A stretch of 64,000 nucleotides of DNA from Anaeromyces robustus (Eukaryota; Neocallimastigomycota; Neocallimastigomycetes; Neocallimastigales; Neocallimastigaceae). This document shows, piece after piece, positions 20,542 to 30,877 of this stretch. The translations under genes and the position numbers were made by a program. The notes beneath the pieces are model-generated. The model ran no database searches, was not told where the DNA came from, and worked only from the letters and a program-made list of their open reading frames with translations. Position 1 is the stretch's first letter, and each line of letters opens with the position of its first letter. Where the stretch lies: positions 23,363 to 87,362 of the forward strand of contig MCFG01000299.1 in assembly GCA_002104895.1 (NCBI GenBank), read 5' to 3'.

Positions 20542-21712
20542 CTAAAATAAATTGAATTTAAATTGTTAATAAAATTATAAGTTAATTATTATAAATTTTA
20601 TTATATAATAGTTAATTACTATCTATTTATTATTTTATAATTATTAATATATTTGAAAGAATATTTTAGAATTATAACAGAAATTTTACTAAACTATTAC
20701 TAAGAGAATTATAAAAAAAATGGTTTTAAATTGAATTTGAATTGTTAATATAATTATTATTTTATTATTATAAATAATAATTATATATTATTTAATTATT
20801 TATTATTTATTATTATTATAAAAATAATATAAGTAACTGAAAATTAATGAAAATTATTTTTAATTCAATTGATTATAAAAATTTATATTAACAATACAAA
20901 ACTACTTTTACAGAAAATTATTAATAATACTTAACTAAACCACCACAAAAATATTTTATAAATATATAATAGTATAAAATAATTGTAATTATAATATATT
21001 TTAGTGCATAATTTTATTGAATTTTGGGGTGTAATTTGGTAGGGACTATTACTAATTATTATATGGCAAGGAATTTGGTTATACTTAAAAGTATTTTTTA
21101 ATTAGTAATTTTGGCTGATTTTTAGTAGTAATTTGAAATAAGAATTGTTATATTTTATAATTAATATTCATTATATATTGATTAAATAATAATATAATTG
21201 ATTTAATTATTTATTATAATTGACTTTAATAAATATTTTGATATTGATATAAAATTTATATTAATAATTTTATAAGTGATATTAATAAAAAGTGGCTGAT
21301 TAATAATAATTTTATAATTTTTAATAATTTTTATATTGATATTAATAATTTATGTTTTGATATTAATAATAAAATATTTTGTATTAATAATAATATATAT
21401 ATTTAAATTGATATTAATAATTTTTGTATTGATTTTTAATAATAATATATTGAATTTTTATATTAATAATATAATTTAATATTAAATTTATATTGGTAAT
21501 ATATATTGGAAATTTCAATTTAATATAGAATGTAGGAAAGTTCTACAAGCCACAAAGAATCTAGTAATCTTAATGAAATTAAGATTAATTGTTCATTCTT
21601 TATCACCAATAACAGATACGACTATATTTAAACCTAAGAAACCGGAATACAATAGAATTATTAATGCACTTATTAATAAAAAATTACTAACTAATAAAGG
21701 TAAGAAAAAAAT
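20542..21712. other. AT-rich non-coding stretch
   Basis: Rich in ATTAATAAT units at 21170-21500, no frame longer than background. Plus-strand frames at 21573-21767 and just after it are shadows of the integrase remnant on the other strand. Confidence 0.45.
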
Positions 21713-22013
21713 TAAAGAATTATTATTGGAAATATTTCAGCATTTGATTCGGAAACATCCTTCATAGGAAGCTCCACTATAAATCTCAGATTGAATGAAA
21801 AGGAAGAAAAAATTAATTCAAAATTAAAATCTGAAACAGGAATGCAAGAAAATTCATTGGAAGTGGGAAGATCAGTTATGAAGTCCATTGATATACAAGT
21901 CCAAGGGCGTCGGGAATTTCCAGAGGTTTTAAAAATCCATAAAGTTTGTGTTTAGTATCTTTTGAGCGGGAACAAATTTCGCAAGAACGCACATAGTCTT
22001 TAATATCTTCTTG
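21713..22013 (-). pseudogene. Ty3/gypsy integrase remnant
   Basis: Minus strand reads SQEDIKDYVRSCEICSRSK (second Cys pair of the zinc region), then LYGFLKPLEIP, then after a +/-1 shift RPWTCISMDFITDLP with the first catalytic Asp, and later MKDVSESNAEIF. Gypsy integrase from zinc region to the start of the DDE core, with at least two frameshifts. The R5 element interrupts it at about 22012. Confidence 0.75.
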
Positions 22014-22386
22014 GGAGAGTTACATTTCGCAATATTGAATTTTGAAATGGGGCACATAATTATAAATAATTAAATAAATAAAAATATAATATATAAATAA
22101 ATAAAATAACAAAACTATTTATTTTTTTTTTTATTTTTTTAATTAATAATATTTAATATTCTTTTTTTATAATATTTTAATAATATTGAATTTTTTTGAA
22201 TATTTTTTTTATTTAATATTTTTATTTAATAATATTGGATTTTTTGAATATTTTTGAATATCTTTTTATTTAATATTTTTTATTTAAAATAATAATATTA
22301 TTATTTATTAATAAATATATTAATATTTTTCAAACTAGCCTAATTCAATGATAATTAAAGAATTTTAATTATCATTATTGAGTTAT

Positions 22387-23101
22387 TGTAACGGAACGGT
22401 TGTTCCAATATTACAATTGACACCAAAATTTGAAGTAAACACAAACAAAATAAAATTTAAAATAAAAGATACTTATTGCAATATCAGAACACCTTTCCTT
22501 TGTTAACCTGAAAGGTCGGTGTCGAGATATATATATTAGTAAGATTTAGTTTTAAGTTTTATTTTATTTTTATTTAAAATATGTTTTATTAGAATTTAGT
22601 TTTATTAATTATTAAAAATTAATAATAACTAATCTTTGTAGTATTTCAAACTACTTATGAATTAATTATTACTAATATATATAAAGTTATAAAAGAATAA
22701 AAGCACAAAGAAAAATATTTTAACTAAAGATTTTACACCTATTAATACTTTTTGCGGAAAAATAGTTTTAAAATTAAAAGTTCATAAAAAATAATAAAAA
22801 TTGCTAGAAACTAAGATATTTTGATATAAAATGAATCTCATAGAAAAATAAAGAAATATTATATAATTTTTTCTTAAAGTTTCTAATTTTATTCCATGTA
22901 ATTCTATAAAGAAATACAGAAATAAAATACAGAAACAAATACAGAATAAAATACAGAAATTTATAATAAATAAATTTAAAATAAAATTTTTATAAAATTT
23001 AGAACAAGATGTGAGTCGAACCTAGAATGTTCGCCCAGATGGTCATAGTTACTAACCACTAGACCATGGTTACTATTTTACTGATTGAGAGATTCGTTAC
23101 A
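22387..23101 (-). mobile_element. R2 element copy B, complete (715 bp)
   Basis: Ends TGTAACGG and CGTTACA; GTTAT is duplicated at 22382-22386 and 23102-23106. In the sense (minus) direction: TGTAACGAATCTCTC, then a tRNA-like head with A box TGGTCTAGTGG (23056-23066) and B box GGTTCGACTCA (23012-23022) 44 nt apart as in a tRNA, a body with repeated ACAGAAA-type units, and a tail ending CCGTTCCGTTACA. No reading frame. TG..CA ends plus a 5-bp duplication point to a retroviral-type integrase; the head points to Pol III transcription. Either a solo LTR or a TRIM-like unit. Confidence 0.85.
23012..23066 (-). promoter_or_regulatory. tRNA-like Pol III promoter of R2 copy B
   Basis: A box TGGTCTAGTGG matches the TRGYNNARNNG consensus fully; B box GGTTCGACTCA differs at the last base from GGTTCGANTCC. 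The tRNA fold itself is decayed, so this is a promoter rather than a tRNA gene. Confidence 0.75.
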
Positions 23102-23666
23102 GTTATATTTATATTTTTAGAATAATTATAACAATCAATTAATTATAATTTATAATTTTTGTGATCATCTTCATTTGGTATGATTTATATTTATTTAAAT
23201 CAAATAAACAATTAAACCATAATTCAAGAATATCATTTTTATTATAACAATTTTTAATAAGGCTCGAATTCAAGTTTTTAAATTTTCTTCCATTTTATAT
23301 TAAAAATTTTTCAAATTAAAAAAATTTTATAAATATTTTTAATTTTTAAGTGATTATTTATTTATTATTTATTATCATTTTTTTAATAAAATATTTACAT
23401 ATATTGTTATATTATTTACTATCTATTATTTTATTTATTATTAAAAAATAAATATATTTAATTTTATTTTGAATTTTTATTATTTTTAATTTTTTTTAGT
23501 AATTAATAAAAAAAGAAATATTTATTTATTTGTTTATTTTCTATTCATTTATTTATATATATATTTTTAGTTTATTTTTTTAAATTATATATTATTTTAT
23601 TTCTTAACGTGGCTTTCTATATTTGTGTTGAATGTGTTGCATTTCGCAATATGATATGGCGCGCAT

Positions 23667-24233
23667 TGTAACAAAACTCAAAATTAGTAATAATATAACC
23701 ATGGTCTAGTGGTTAGTCACTGACCATCAGGCCGAGCACCTTAGATTTGACTCATACTCTCACCACTTTTAAAATAAATCTTTATTTAAATATTTTTATT
23801 ATAAATTTCTGTATTTTATTTCTGTATTTTTATTTCTGTATTTTACTTAGAAATTAATAGAATTCAATCAAAAAATTTTAGACAACTTTTATATTAAATT
23901 TTTCTAATTTTTTCTATAAGATTTTTAATCAAAGTTTCTAGAAATTTTAAATGACTTTTTACAAAGAAAACTATTTTTCCGTAAAAAGTATAAATAGGTG
24001 TAAAATTTTTAAATGATTAATTCTTCGCGATTTTATTAATTAATTATAAGTAATTCAGAATATTACAAAATTAATTAATAAATAAATAATTTTTAAATTT
24101 AATAAATTTAATAAAACAGTTCATTATAAAACAAATTTTCTTATTTCTGATTTACTTTCTGTGTTGACCTATTGGGTCAAATAAGAATAATTGTGTAAAA
24201 ATAATTAAATTATTTTTTTAGCAATTCATTACA
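23667..24233 (+). mobile_element. R2-type element copy C, complete (567 bp)
   Basis: Starts TGTAACAAAACTC and ends ATTACA, with CGCAT on both sides (23662-23666, 24234-24238). The uninterrupted target survives at 43965-43995 (..GGGGCGCATATTAAATTTTTG..). Same plan as copy B but diverged: A box TGGTCTAGTGG (23702-23712), B box GATTTGACTCA (23744-23754), TTTCTGTATTTTATT body, and a tail hairpin TTGACC-TATT-GGGTCAA. Confidence 0.88.
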
Positions 24234-24295
24234 CGCATATTAAATTTTTGCAATGAGGCGCACAAAAAATAAATTAAAAAATGAAATTTTTTTAA

Positions 24296-25460
24296 CACAA
24301 ATATTTAAAATTTATTATTACTTTATAATAAATATTCTTATAATAAATATTATTAATATTCTTTTAATATATATCCATATAATAAATAAATTTTATTAAT
24401 ATCTTATATAAATTCAATATTAAATAAATCTTATTAATATCCTACAATAAATTCTATATCTTTATTAATATTTTAAATAAATCTTATTAATATTTTATAA
24501 TAAACTTTATATATATAATAAATAATATTTTAAATAATATTTTATTAATATTTTTAAGGTTTTTAAAGCTACGTAAAACATACTAAAATCCTTACATTAA
24601 TAAATTTATATATTCTAAACTAAAGTTTTGTAAAATTTTTCTACGTTAATTACGTGTGTAAAGATATTATGCGCCACATTATAATATCTTTAATTGTAAA
24701 TTCAGCCACTTTACAAGTAACTGAATTACATAAAATATTTCTGTAAAATTATTGTGAAACAATAATTTAAATCAATTAAATAAAGTTCAAAACAAAATAA
24801 ATTATTAATTTATTTTGTGAAAAATTAATTTTTTTTATTTTAATTTATGAAATTTTCCATTGTTTTTAAATTCAAAATATATAATAAATATAGTATTAAT
24901 ATTAAAATAATAAATAAATAATAAAAAGAATTAATTCAAATAAAATGGTATTTAGTTTAAATTAGTAATTTTAGTTTACTAAATTTAGTTATGGTTTATA
25001 TTTTATTAATAAATAAAATTTATTAGGACAGTTTTATATAGAAATATATTATAAATAAATAGGAAAAATATATTATATTATAATTAATAAAAAATATAAA
25101 TAGTCAAAAAATTTTATGTAATTTGAAAAAATGTAATTGTTATTAATTTATATTTTTTTAATTCTTAAAATAATTAATAAAATTTATATTTTAATAAAAC
25201 AAATTTTTATTAACGTATTTTTTTAATTTTTGTGTTAGTGTTTTTTTATTTATTGTTGTAATCTATTTAAATAAACCCTTTACAACGTGGTCTTCAATAC
25301 AAAACATATTACAATATGTAATTATAGAAATTATATATGTAAATTCTTATAAAAACAATTATATATATAAATAACTAAACAAGTAGATATATATATATAT
25401 ATTATAAATAAGAAGTTGCATAAAAGAATTTTATTAATAATATATATAATATGTATAAAG
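24296..25460. other. AT-rich non-coding stretch
   Basis: No frame or RNA gene. A motif near 24670 (ATGCGCCACATT) resembles R5 ends and may be a scrap. Confidence 0.4.
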
Positions 25461-25525
25461 TTAGGATTATAATTGTTATTAATTTTCTATTATTATTAAA
25501 AAATTAATAACAATTATAATCCTAA
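25461..25525. repeat. 25-bp hairpin
   Basis: TTAGGATTATAATTGTTATT pairs with its complement at the right end around a short AT loop. Possible miniature foldback. Confidence 0.6.
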
Positions 25526-25587
25526 GATCACAATATAAATATTAATTAACACTATTAATAAAAAATAAAATTTTCATTATATCTAAT

Positions 25588-25825
25588 TGTAACGAAGCGG
25601 TAGTTACAGTATTACAAATTGACACCAGAACACAAAATAAACACGAAAACAAAATAAAAATTAAAGAAAATACAGTTTGTAATATTCGAACTCCTTTGTT
25701 AGTTTGGAAGGTCGGTGCCGAAATATATTAGTAATATTTGTTTTGAATTTTATTTTATTTATTTAAAATGTTTTATTAAAAATAGTTTTATTAATTATTA
25801 AAAATTAATAGTATAATTTTTTTAT
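25588..25825 (-). mobile_element. R2 element, tail fragment
   Basis: Starts TGTAACGAAGCGG and follows the R2 tail (ATTACAAATTGACACCAGAAC, GGAAGGTCGGTGCCGA). It stops in an AT microsatellite; the tRNA-like head is missing. Confidence 0.7.
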
Positions 25826-26010
25826 TATTATTTATATATTAATTATTATTATTATTATTATTATTATTTATTATTTTTATTATCATTATAATAATATTAT
25901 AATTATAATTATTGATAGTATTTTTGTAACACTGCAAAAATTTATATTATCAAATTTAATTTTTATTTATTTATTTAAATAATTTAATTTAATAGCTATG
26001 TATCACCAAA

Positions 26011-26602
26011 TGTAATGATATGGATCCATTATGGCTACTAATTTGGCTCAGTTCTACCTGCTTCTATTATTATGTTGGTTGTCTCTGGTTCGAACCTTAC
26101 TCTTTACCTCTCGGAATAATATTATTTATTTAATTAATAATAAATATATTCACTCAATTATTAAATAATAATTTACTTAAATTAATAATATGTATTCATT
26201 GAAATAAATTTATTTAAATATTAATTTATTATTCACTTAATTAATATAATAATTTATCTAGTTCATAATATTATATTTATTTAATTAAAATAATAATTAA
26301 ATAATTATATAATTCTTATTTTAAATAATTTGCCCAATCATGTAATAATTTAGAATAGATTTTTGAATATATAAATTCATGTATTTTATTTTATTTGACT
26401 CTTTGAGTCGATATTAACAATCAATTAATAATAAATAAAATATAAATATCAACCATAAATAAATGAACGAATATATATATATAAATAAATGTATTAATTA
26501 ATTAAGTGAATATTCAATAGTGTTCTAAATAATTTAATATATTATATTATTATTTATTATTAATTTCCTACAATAACCTAGTGGTCACTCCAAATCTTTA
26601 CA
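26011..26602 (+). mobile_element. R3 element copy 1, complete (592 bp)
   Basis: Starts TGTAATGATATGG, ends CAAATCTTTACA, flanked by CCAAA at 26006-26010 and 26603-26607. 33 bp in, an A box TGGCTCAGTTC (26044-26054) and B box GGTTCGAACCT (26087-26097) stand 43 nt apart. The tail has a small hairpin TTGACTC-TTT-GAGTCGA. No coding frame. Same plan as R2 but a different tRNA-like head and body. Confidence 0.85.
26044..26097 (+). promoter_or_regulatory. tRNA-like Pol III promoter of R3 copy 1
   Basis: A box TGGCTCAGTTC (last base off consensus) and B box GGTTCGAACCT with tRNA spacing. Confidence 0.7.
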
Positions 26603-27046
26603 CCAAATCCCATTTCACCAAGTGGCATATTTATTATTTATAATTTATTATTTTATTATTATTTATTATTTATTTCTATTATTTATTATTTATTATTTAT
26701 TCTATTATTTATTATTTATTTCTATTATTTATTATTTATTTCTATTATTTATTATTGATATAGATATCTATATATGAAAAAATTCTTTATAATTATATTT
26801 ATTTTAACATTTATTTATTATTTATTTATTCATTAAAATAATTTATGGTAGTATAAACCATGTGAAAATTATATCTGGTTACATTCAAAAAAAATTAATT
26901 ATAAAAAATAAAAATAAAAAGTTGAATGTGGCTTATTGATTAAAATAAAATAATTACATTTTTAATATGGCGTATTTATTAAGAAATGTAAATTTTTGTA
27001 TTTTAATTTGGCGAAATGGGTCACATTCATATTTATTTAATTTGTC
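26603..27046. repeat. AT-rich stretch with an old repeat
   Basis: 26640-26760 is an ATTTATTATTTATT microsatellite. 26800-27030 is the inverted counterpart of 7740-7900. Confidence 0.5.
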
Positions 27047-27195
27047 CGAACCCTTTACAATCATAATTTAAATACTTTTTAATATTTATTTATTTTATTG
27101 AAAATCAAATTTTAAGTGATTAAGTCAATAACGAAATTTAATTGCAATTTATTTATTAATGAATTTCAATTTTAAATCCACTAATAATCGCGACA
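27047..27195 (+). repeat. LTR-like end fragment
   Basis: Matches the last 140 bp of the LTR-like block at 57850-58202 (AAGTGATTAAGTCAATAACG, TTAAATCCACTAAT) and ends in CGCGACA. Confidence 0.6.
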
Positions 27196-28400
27196 TTTAA
27201 AATTCAGCTAATATTAATTATATGTTTATAAATTTATTCTTTATCAAAATGATACAACTTTTTCAAATAGTATCATTTTTTTATATATTTAAGGAAACTA
27301 CAAGTCTGTATATATAAAATAATATATTCTAGTATAAAGATTTATGAAAATAAATTTAAACACTTTATTATTTTATAATAAATAACCAAAAGTTAACTTA
27401 TGTTTTAACTGTCGTAATGTTTATTTATTTTATTTAGTTATTAGTCTTTCCAACTAATAATAATTATCTTTTATAATGTTTACAATATTATAATGAATTT
27501 AATACTATGTCCTAATTATTATTATTATTAAAGTAATTCTCTAAGTTAAATATTCTTTCTTAATATATTCCTAATATTTAGCTTAATTACCTTACTAATA
27601 TATATATAATTATATATTATTATTCACTATATGTTAAACTATTTAAATAATTATTTCTAAACTTCTCTTATTATTTCTCTCTATGTTATTTTATTTATTA
27701 AAATTCATTCTTTTATAGCCTTATTCTATAATTCTGATTGGTTAAATTTTGGTCATTAAAAATTTTTTGTATAAATACGAGTGAATTTTTCTTAAAAAAT
27801 TTTTAATCATTCGAAATTTTATTAATAAAATATAATTATTATTTAACACTAATTTATTAACATATGTGTTTTAATAATAAATTTTATAATTAATAAAATT
27901 TTCAAATTATTTCTTTATTTTTTATTTTTAAAAAGTATTAAGAAATTTGTATTAATATTTTTTATTGTTAAAGACACAATTCTTTACAATAAAATCTCCT
28001 TTAAAATAAAAAACTTAATACCTTAGTGTTATAATTTTTTTTTATTAAAGATAAGTCAGTAACAAAAAACTTTTTTGTGAATAAAGACGTCTTTTAATAC
28101 TAAAAAATAATAATACGTATTTTTTTCTTTCTTTCTAAATTTATTAAGTTTAAAAAATTAATAATTAAATTTTATTTATTAAGAAAATATAAGTGTAAAG
28201 CCAGTAACAAAAATTGTTTTTAGGAGGAGGCGCTCTGATCTATTTTCTTAAAAGAAATAAAAATAAATTTGATAATTTTTATATTAATAAATAATAATTC
28301 TAATAAAACGATTTTCATATTTTCTTAAAAAAACAAATTTTAAGTATTTAGTTATTAAAAAAATTTTTAATTATTTAGTATAGTCTTAGAAGCAAGCTAT
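27196..28400. repeat. AT-rich stretch with a repeat shared with 61850-62010
   Basis: 27950-28080 shares CTTTACAATAAAA.CTCCT, CCTTAGT and AGTCAGTAA with 61880-62010. A purine tract AGGAGGAGGCG at 28222 could be a plus-strand primer remnant. No frames. Confidence 0.45.
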
Positions 28401-29293
28401 ACTATAAATTAAATAAAGAATTTCCGGGATAAATTTATCTTAGGAAATAATACTAGGGGAGTATTATTCCTAAACTCTGAATTATTCTATTCGTTTGTGA
28501 GTAGAATATCCGTGGTATACGTGAGACATGACGCCTAAAAGGCAAGCTGTCCTATAAATTAAGTATATACTATTCTTTTAATTTATAGTATAATTGGAAA
28601 TTTTCTATATTAAATAATTATATATATTAATAACTAAATAATAATAATTTAAAGATATATATATATTTTTCCCAATTTTTATTTTATTTTTGATTATTTT
28701 ATCTGACTTTATATACAAGTTAGTTAAATCAATTTCTAAATAAATAATAAAAATAATAATCATAGTATAGGCGACTGGAGTCAAACCCGGTTACCATAAT
28801 ACTTCACACAGTGGGATTGTCAATACTTTGGGGTAGATAATCTGTTGAGTTCTTTAGTGCTAACACTAAGGCATAAAAAAAATTTAACAACGTTACTTTT
28901 TATCTTTTTCAGATATTAACTATTGACTTTACCATAGTTCAGTGAAGAGCTAAAGGAACCCGTTAATATACTGGGTTATAACAGGTTATATTTGATGGTT
29001 TGACACTATATAATCCGGCTTTTATTTTTCGAAATTTTACTTAATCAATAAATATATTAAAGATTAAAATTAAATATTAAATATTAAAAAAAATAAAAAA
29101 AAATTTTATATATATATAACTTTTATTAAAGAAAAAAATTGTTTAATTTAATCGAAATATCCTTTTCTTATCATTCTTAAGTTAATAACCCCTGTTTATT
29201 GTTGGAGTATAACTGTTTAACTTCTCAACAGGGGTATAGTAAGGGTAGTAATAAGATCCTGTTTCACGTGACGGAACTTAGATCTTATTTCAC
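28401..29293 (+). other. retrotransposon leader, non-coding
   Basis: Leads into the gag fragment at 29294. Carries the conserved leader hairpin at 28525-28551 (GACATGACGCC-TAAAA-GGCAAGCTGTC) and a block at 29231-29262 (GGTATAGTAAGGGTAGTAAT) that recurs at 63556-63584 in front of another gag. The B-box-like GGTTTGACTCC at 28777-28787 (minus) has no A box at tRNA distance. Confidence 0.5.
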
Positions 29294-30767
29294 GATTATA
29301 CGGTAATGCTATGAATTGGGCTGCCACTTTAATAGAAAACCAAGACCCATGCTTAGCCAATTATGAAGCTTTCGTAGGAAAACTTAAAGCTTTCTACGGA
29401 AGCAATGACGAGTCCTATATAGCGAATCAAATGCTACGAAGAATCAAACAAAGAAATATTGGAGGAGTTAGCGGATACATTCTAGAATTCAATAAATATA
29501 TAGATATATCCACATGGAACGAAGAAACTAAGATGGATGGTTTTATGGCCAGATTAAATGATCAAGTAGCCACTCGAATATTAGAAATGTTTCCTAGACC
29601 TCGAATCCTATAATGCAAACGATAGCCTCCAGGATAGATTCACATCTCTATGTAAGAAAACAATTCTCTAATAATGGCAACCATAGTAACAATCAACGAA
29701 AAACGAACAAAGTATCCTAATGGTAGAAATAACAATAAAAACAACTACCACGGCCCACTATCAAAAGAAGAAAAAGAAAGAAGAAAAAATAATTTATGCC
29801 TTTATTGTGGTTCTCCTGAACATTCTCTAAATGACTGTCCAAATAGAAAAGATAAAAGAAACTCGCCAAAGTCAACTTTCACGTCAATCCCAACGGGTCA
29901 CACTCAAACACTTAGAATAAGAAAACCAACAAATAACTCTGACCTTTTAGTAAATTTCAATATCTATCCTGATGATGAAATCCCCGTACTTATTGATTCT
30001 GGTTCCGAACTCAATCTTATTGATGAGAAATTCTGCAAAGATTACAAACTCCCTTATATGATGATGGTAGACTTCCAAAAAATGTAGGAATAGGTGGAAA
30101 ACAAGCAATTGTCGGTGTCAATCCACCTCTAAATCTTAAATATAAAGACCATGTTTGTAAAACTATATTCTACGTTACTGATCTTCCGAAGTATAATTGT
30201 ATCCTTGGTTCAAATTGGTTGAGATTTCATGACCCTAATATTAATTTCTCTAATAAAGAACTTTCTTTCAATTCTGATTATCGTCATTCATACTATGTTT
30301 CTATTCCCATATCTTACAACTCTGCTAGAACTCCTATTTCAATAGATTTAAAAAATTCTGCTTTTCCTATCTTTACTTCTTAATACAACACCCAGCACCT
30401 CCTGATTCTAATACTCATTCCGCACTTCCTATTCTTATTAATGATGAACCTAATAACTCTAATACTTCTTCAACATTCCCTATTTCCGTCAGTAATAAAT
30501 TTAACAAACACCTCTCTCTTAGTTTTTACTCTTATACGAAAGACAACCCAACACCTCTAAAAGTAGCATCAAATTTTGATGAATTTATAAACTCCGATGA
30601 TGATTTTGTTTTTCTTCCAAAAGAACTTATACCTTATAAAGACGTTTTTAGCGAAACTGCTGCAGACAAGCTTCCTCCCCATCGTCCCTATGAGTATGAA
30701 ATCAAACTAAAAGAAAATTCAAAGTTATTTTATGGGCCAATCTATCCTCTAACAGATATTAATAAAT
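29294..30767 (+). pseudogene. Ty3/gypsy gag-protease-RT fragment
   Basis: In order: end of a gag domain (NAMNWAATLIENQDP.. 29311-29613, a phase break near 29613), a CCHC knuckle CLYCGSPEHSLNDC (about 29798-29839), a protease with VLIDSGSELNLID (active site DSG) continuing after another phase break to NCILGSNWL (about 30205), and the start of RT (DKLPPHRPYEYEIKL..YGPIYPLTD) ending at 30767. The gag N-terminus is missing: the leader at 29293 is joined straight to mid-gag. Three or more frameshifts. Gag and protease share one frame here, unlike the frameshifting families. Confidence 0.85.
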
Positions 30768-30853
30768 AAGAGAACATAAACATAAATTGGTATAATCTTT
30801 TAGTTTAGATTTAGTGTTGTGCTAATATTTTCTCCTTATTACGAACCTTAACA
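30768..30853 (+). repeat. LTR end fragment
   Basis: Ends ACGAACCTTAACA, like the arms at 20064-20075, and lies 7 nt before the primer site. It abuts the truncated RT without a gap. Confidence 0.55.
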
Positions 30854-30860
30854 AAATTTA

Positions 30861-30877
30861 TGGTGGAGATATCGGGG
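30861..30877 (+). promoter_or_regulatory. tRNA primer-binding site
   Basis: TGGTGGAGATATCGGGG, identical to the sites at 20084 and 20230. It heads the leader of the gag at 32323. Confidence 0.7.

Larger units (their letters stand above)
22012..24295 (-). mobile_element. R5 element copy 2, carrying two nested R2 elements
   Basis: R5 ends are marked by GTTGCATTTCGCAAT and GGGGCGCAT in otherwise AT-rich DNA. With the insertions at 22387-23101 and 23667-24233 set aside it matches the copy at 43941-45228 in inverted orientation over about 1.25 kb. The terminal 100 bp (23625-24290 without the insertion) is flipped relative to the other copy. No protein is encoded, so it is non-autonomous. Confidence 0.75.

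Noticed and set aside
21573-21954. two + strand frames (Lys/Ile-rich)
   Set aside because: The minus strand carries recognisable integrase motifs across 21713-22013; the + frames are shadows or AT-rich chance frames.
23012-23066. functional tRNA gene
   Set aside because: Boxes and spacing fit, but acceptor and anticodon stems do not pair and the sequence repeats as part of a mobile element.
28775-28865. possible tRNA gene or tRNA-headed element on the minus strand
   Set aside because: A B-box match (GGTTTGACTCC) exists, but no A box at 42-60 nt and no cloverleaf; the nearest A-box-like word is about 75 nt away.
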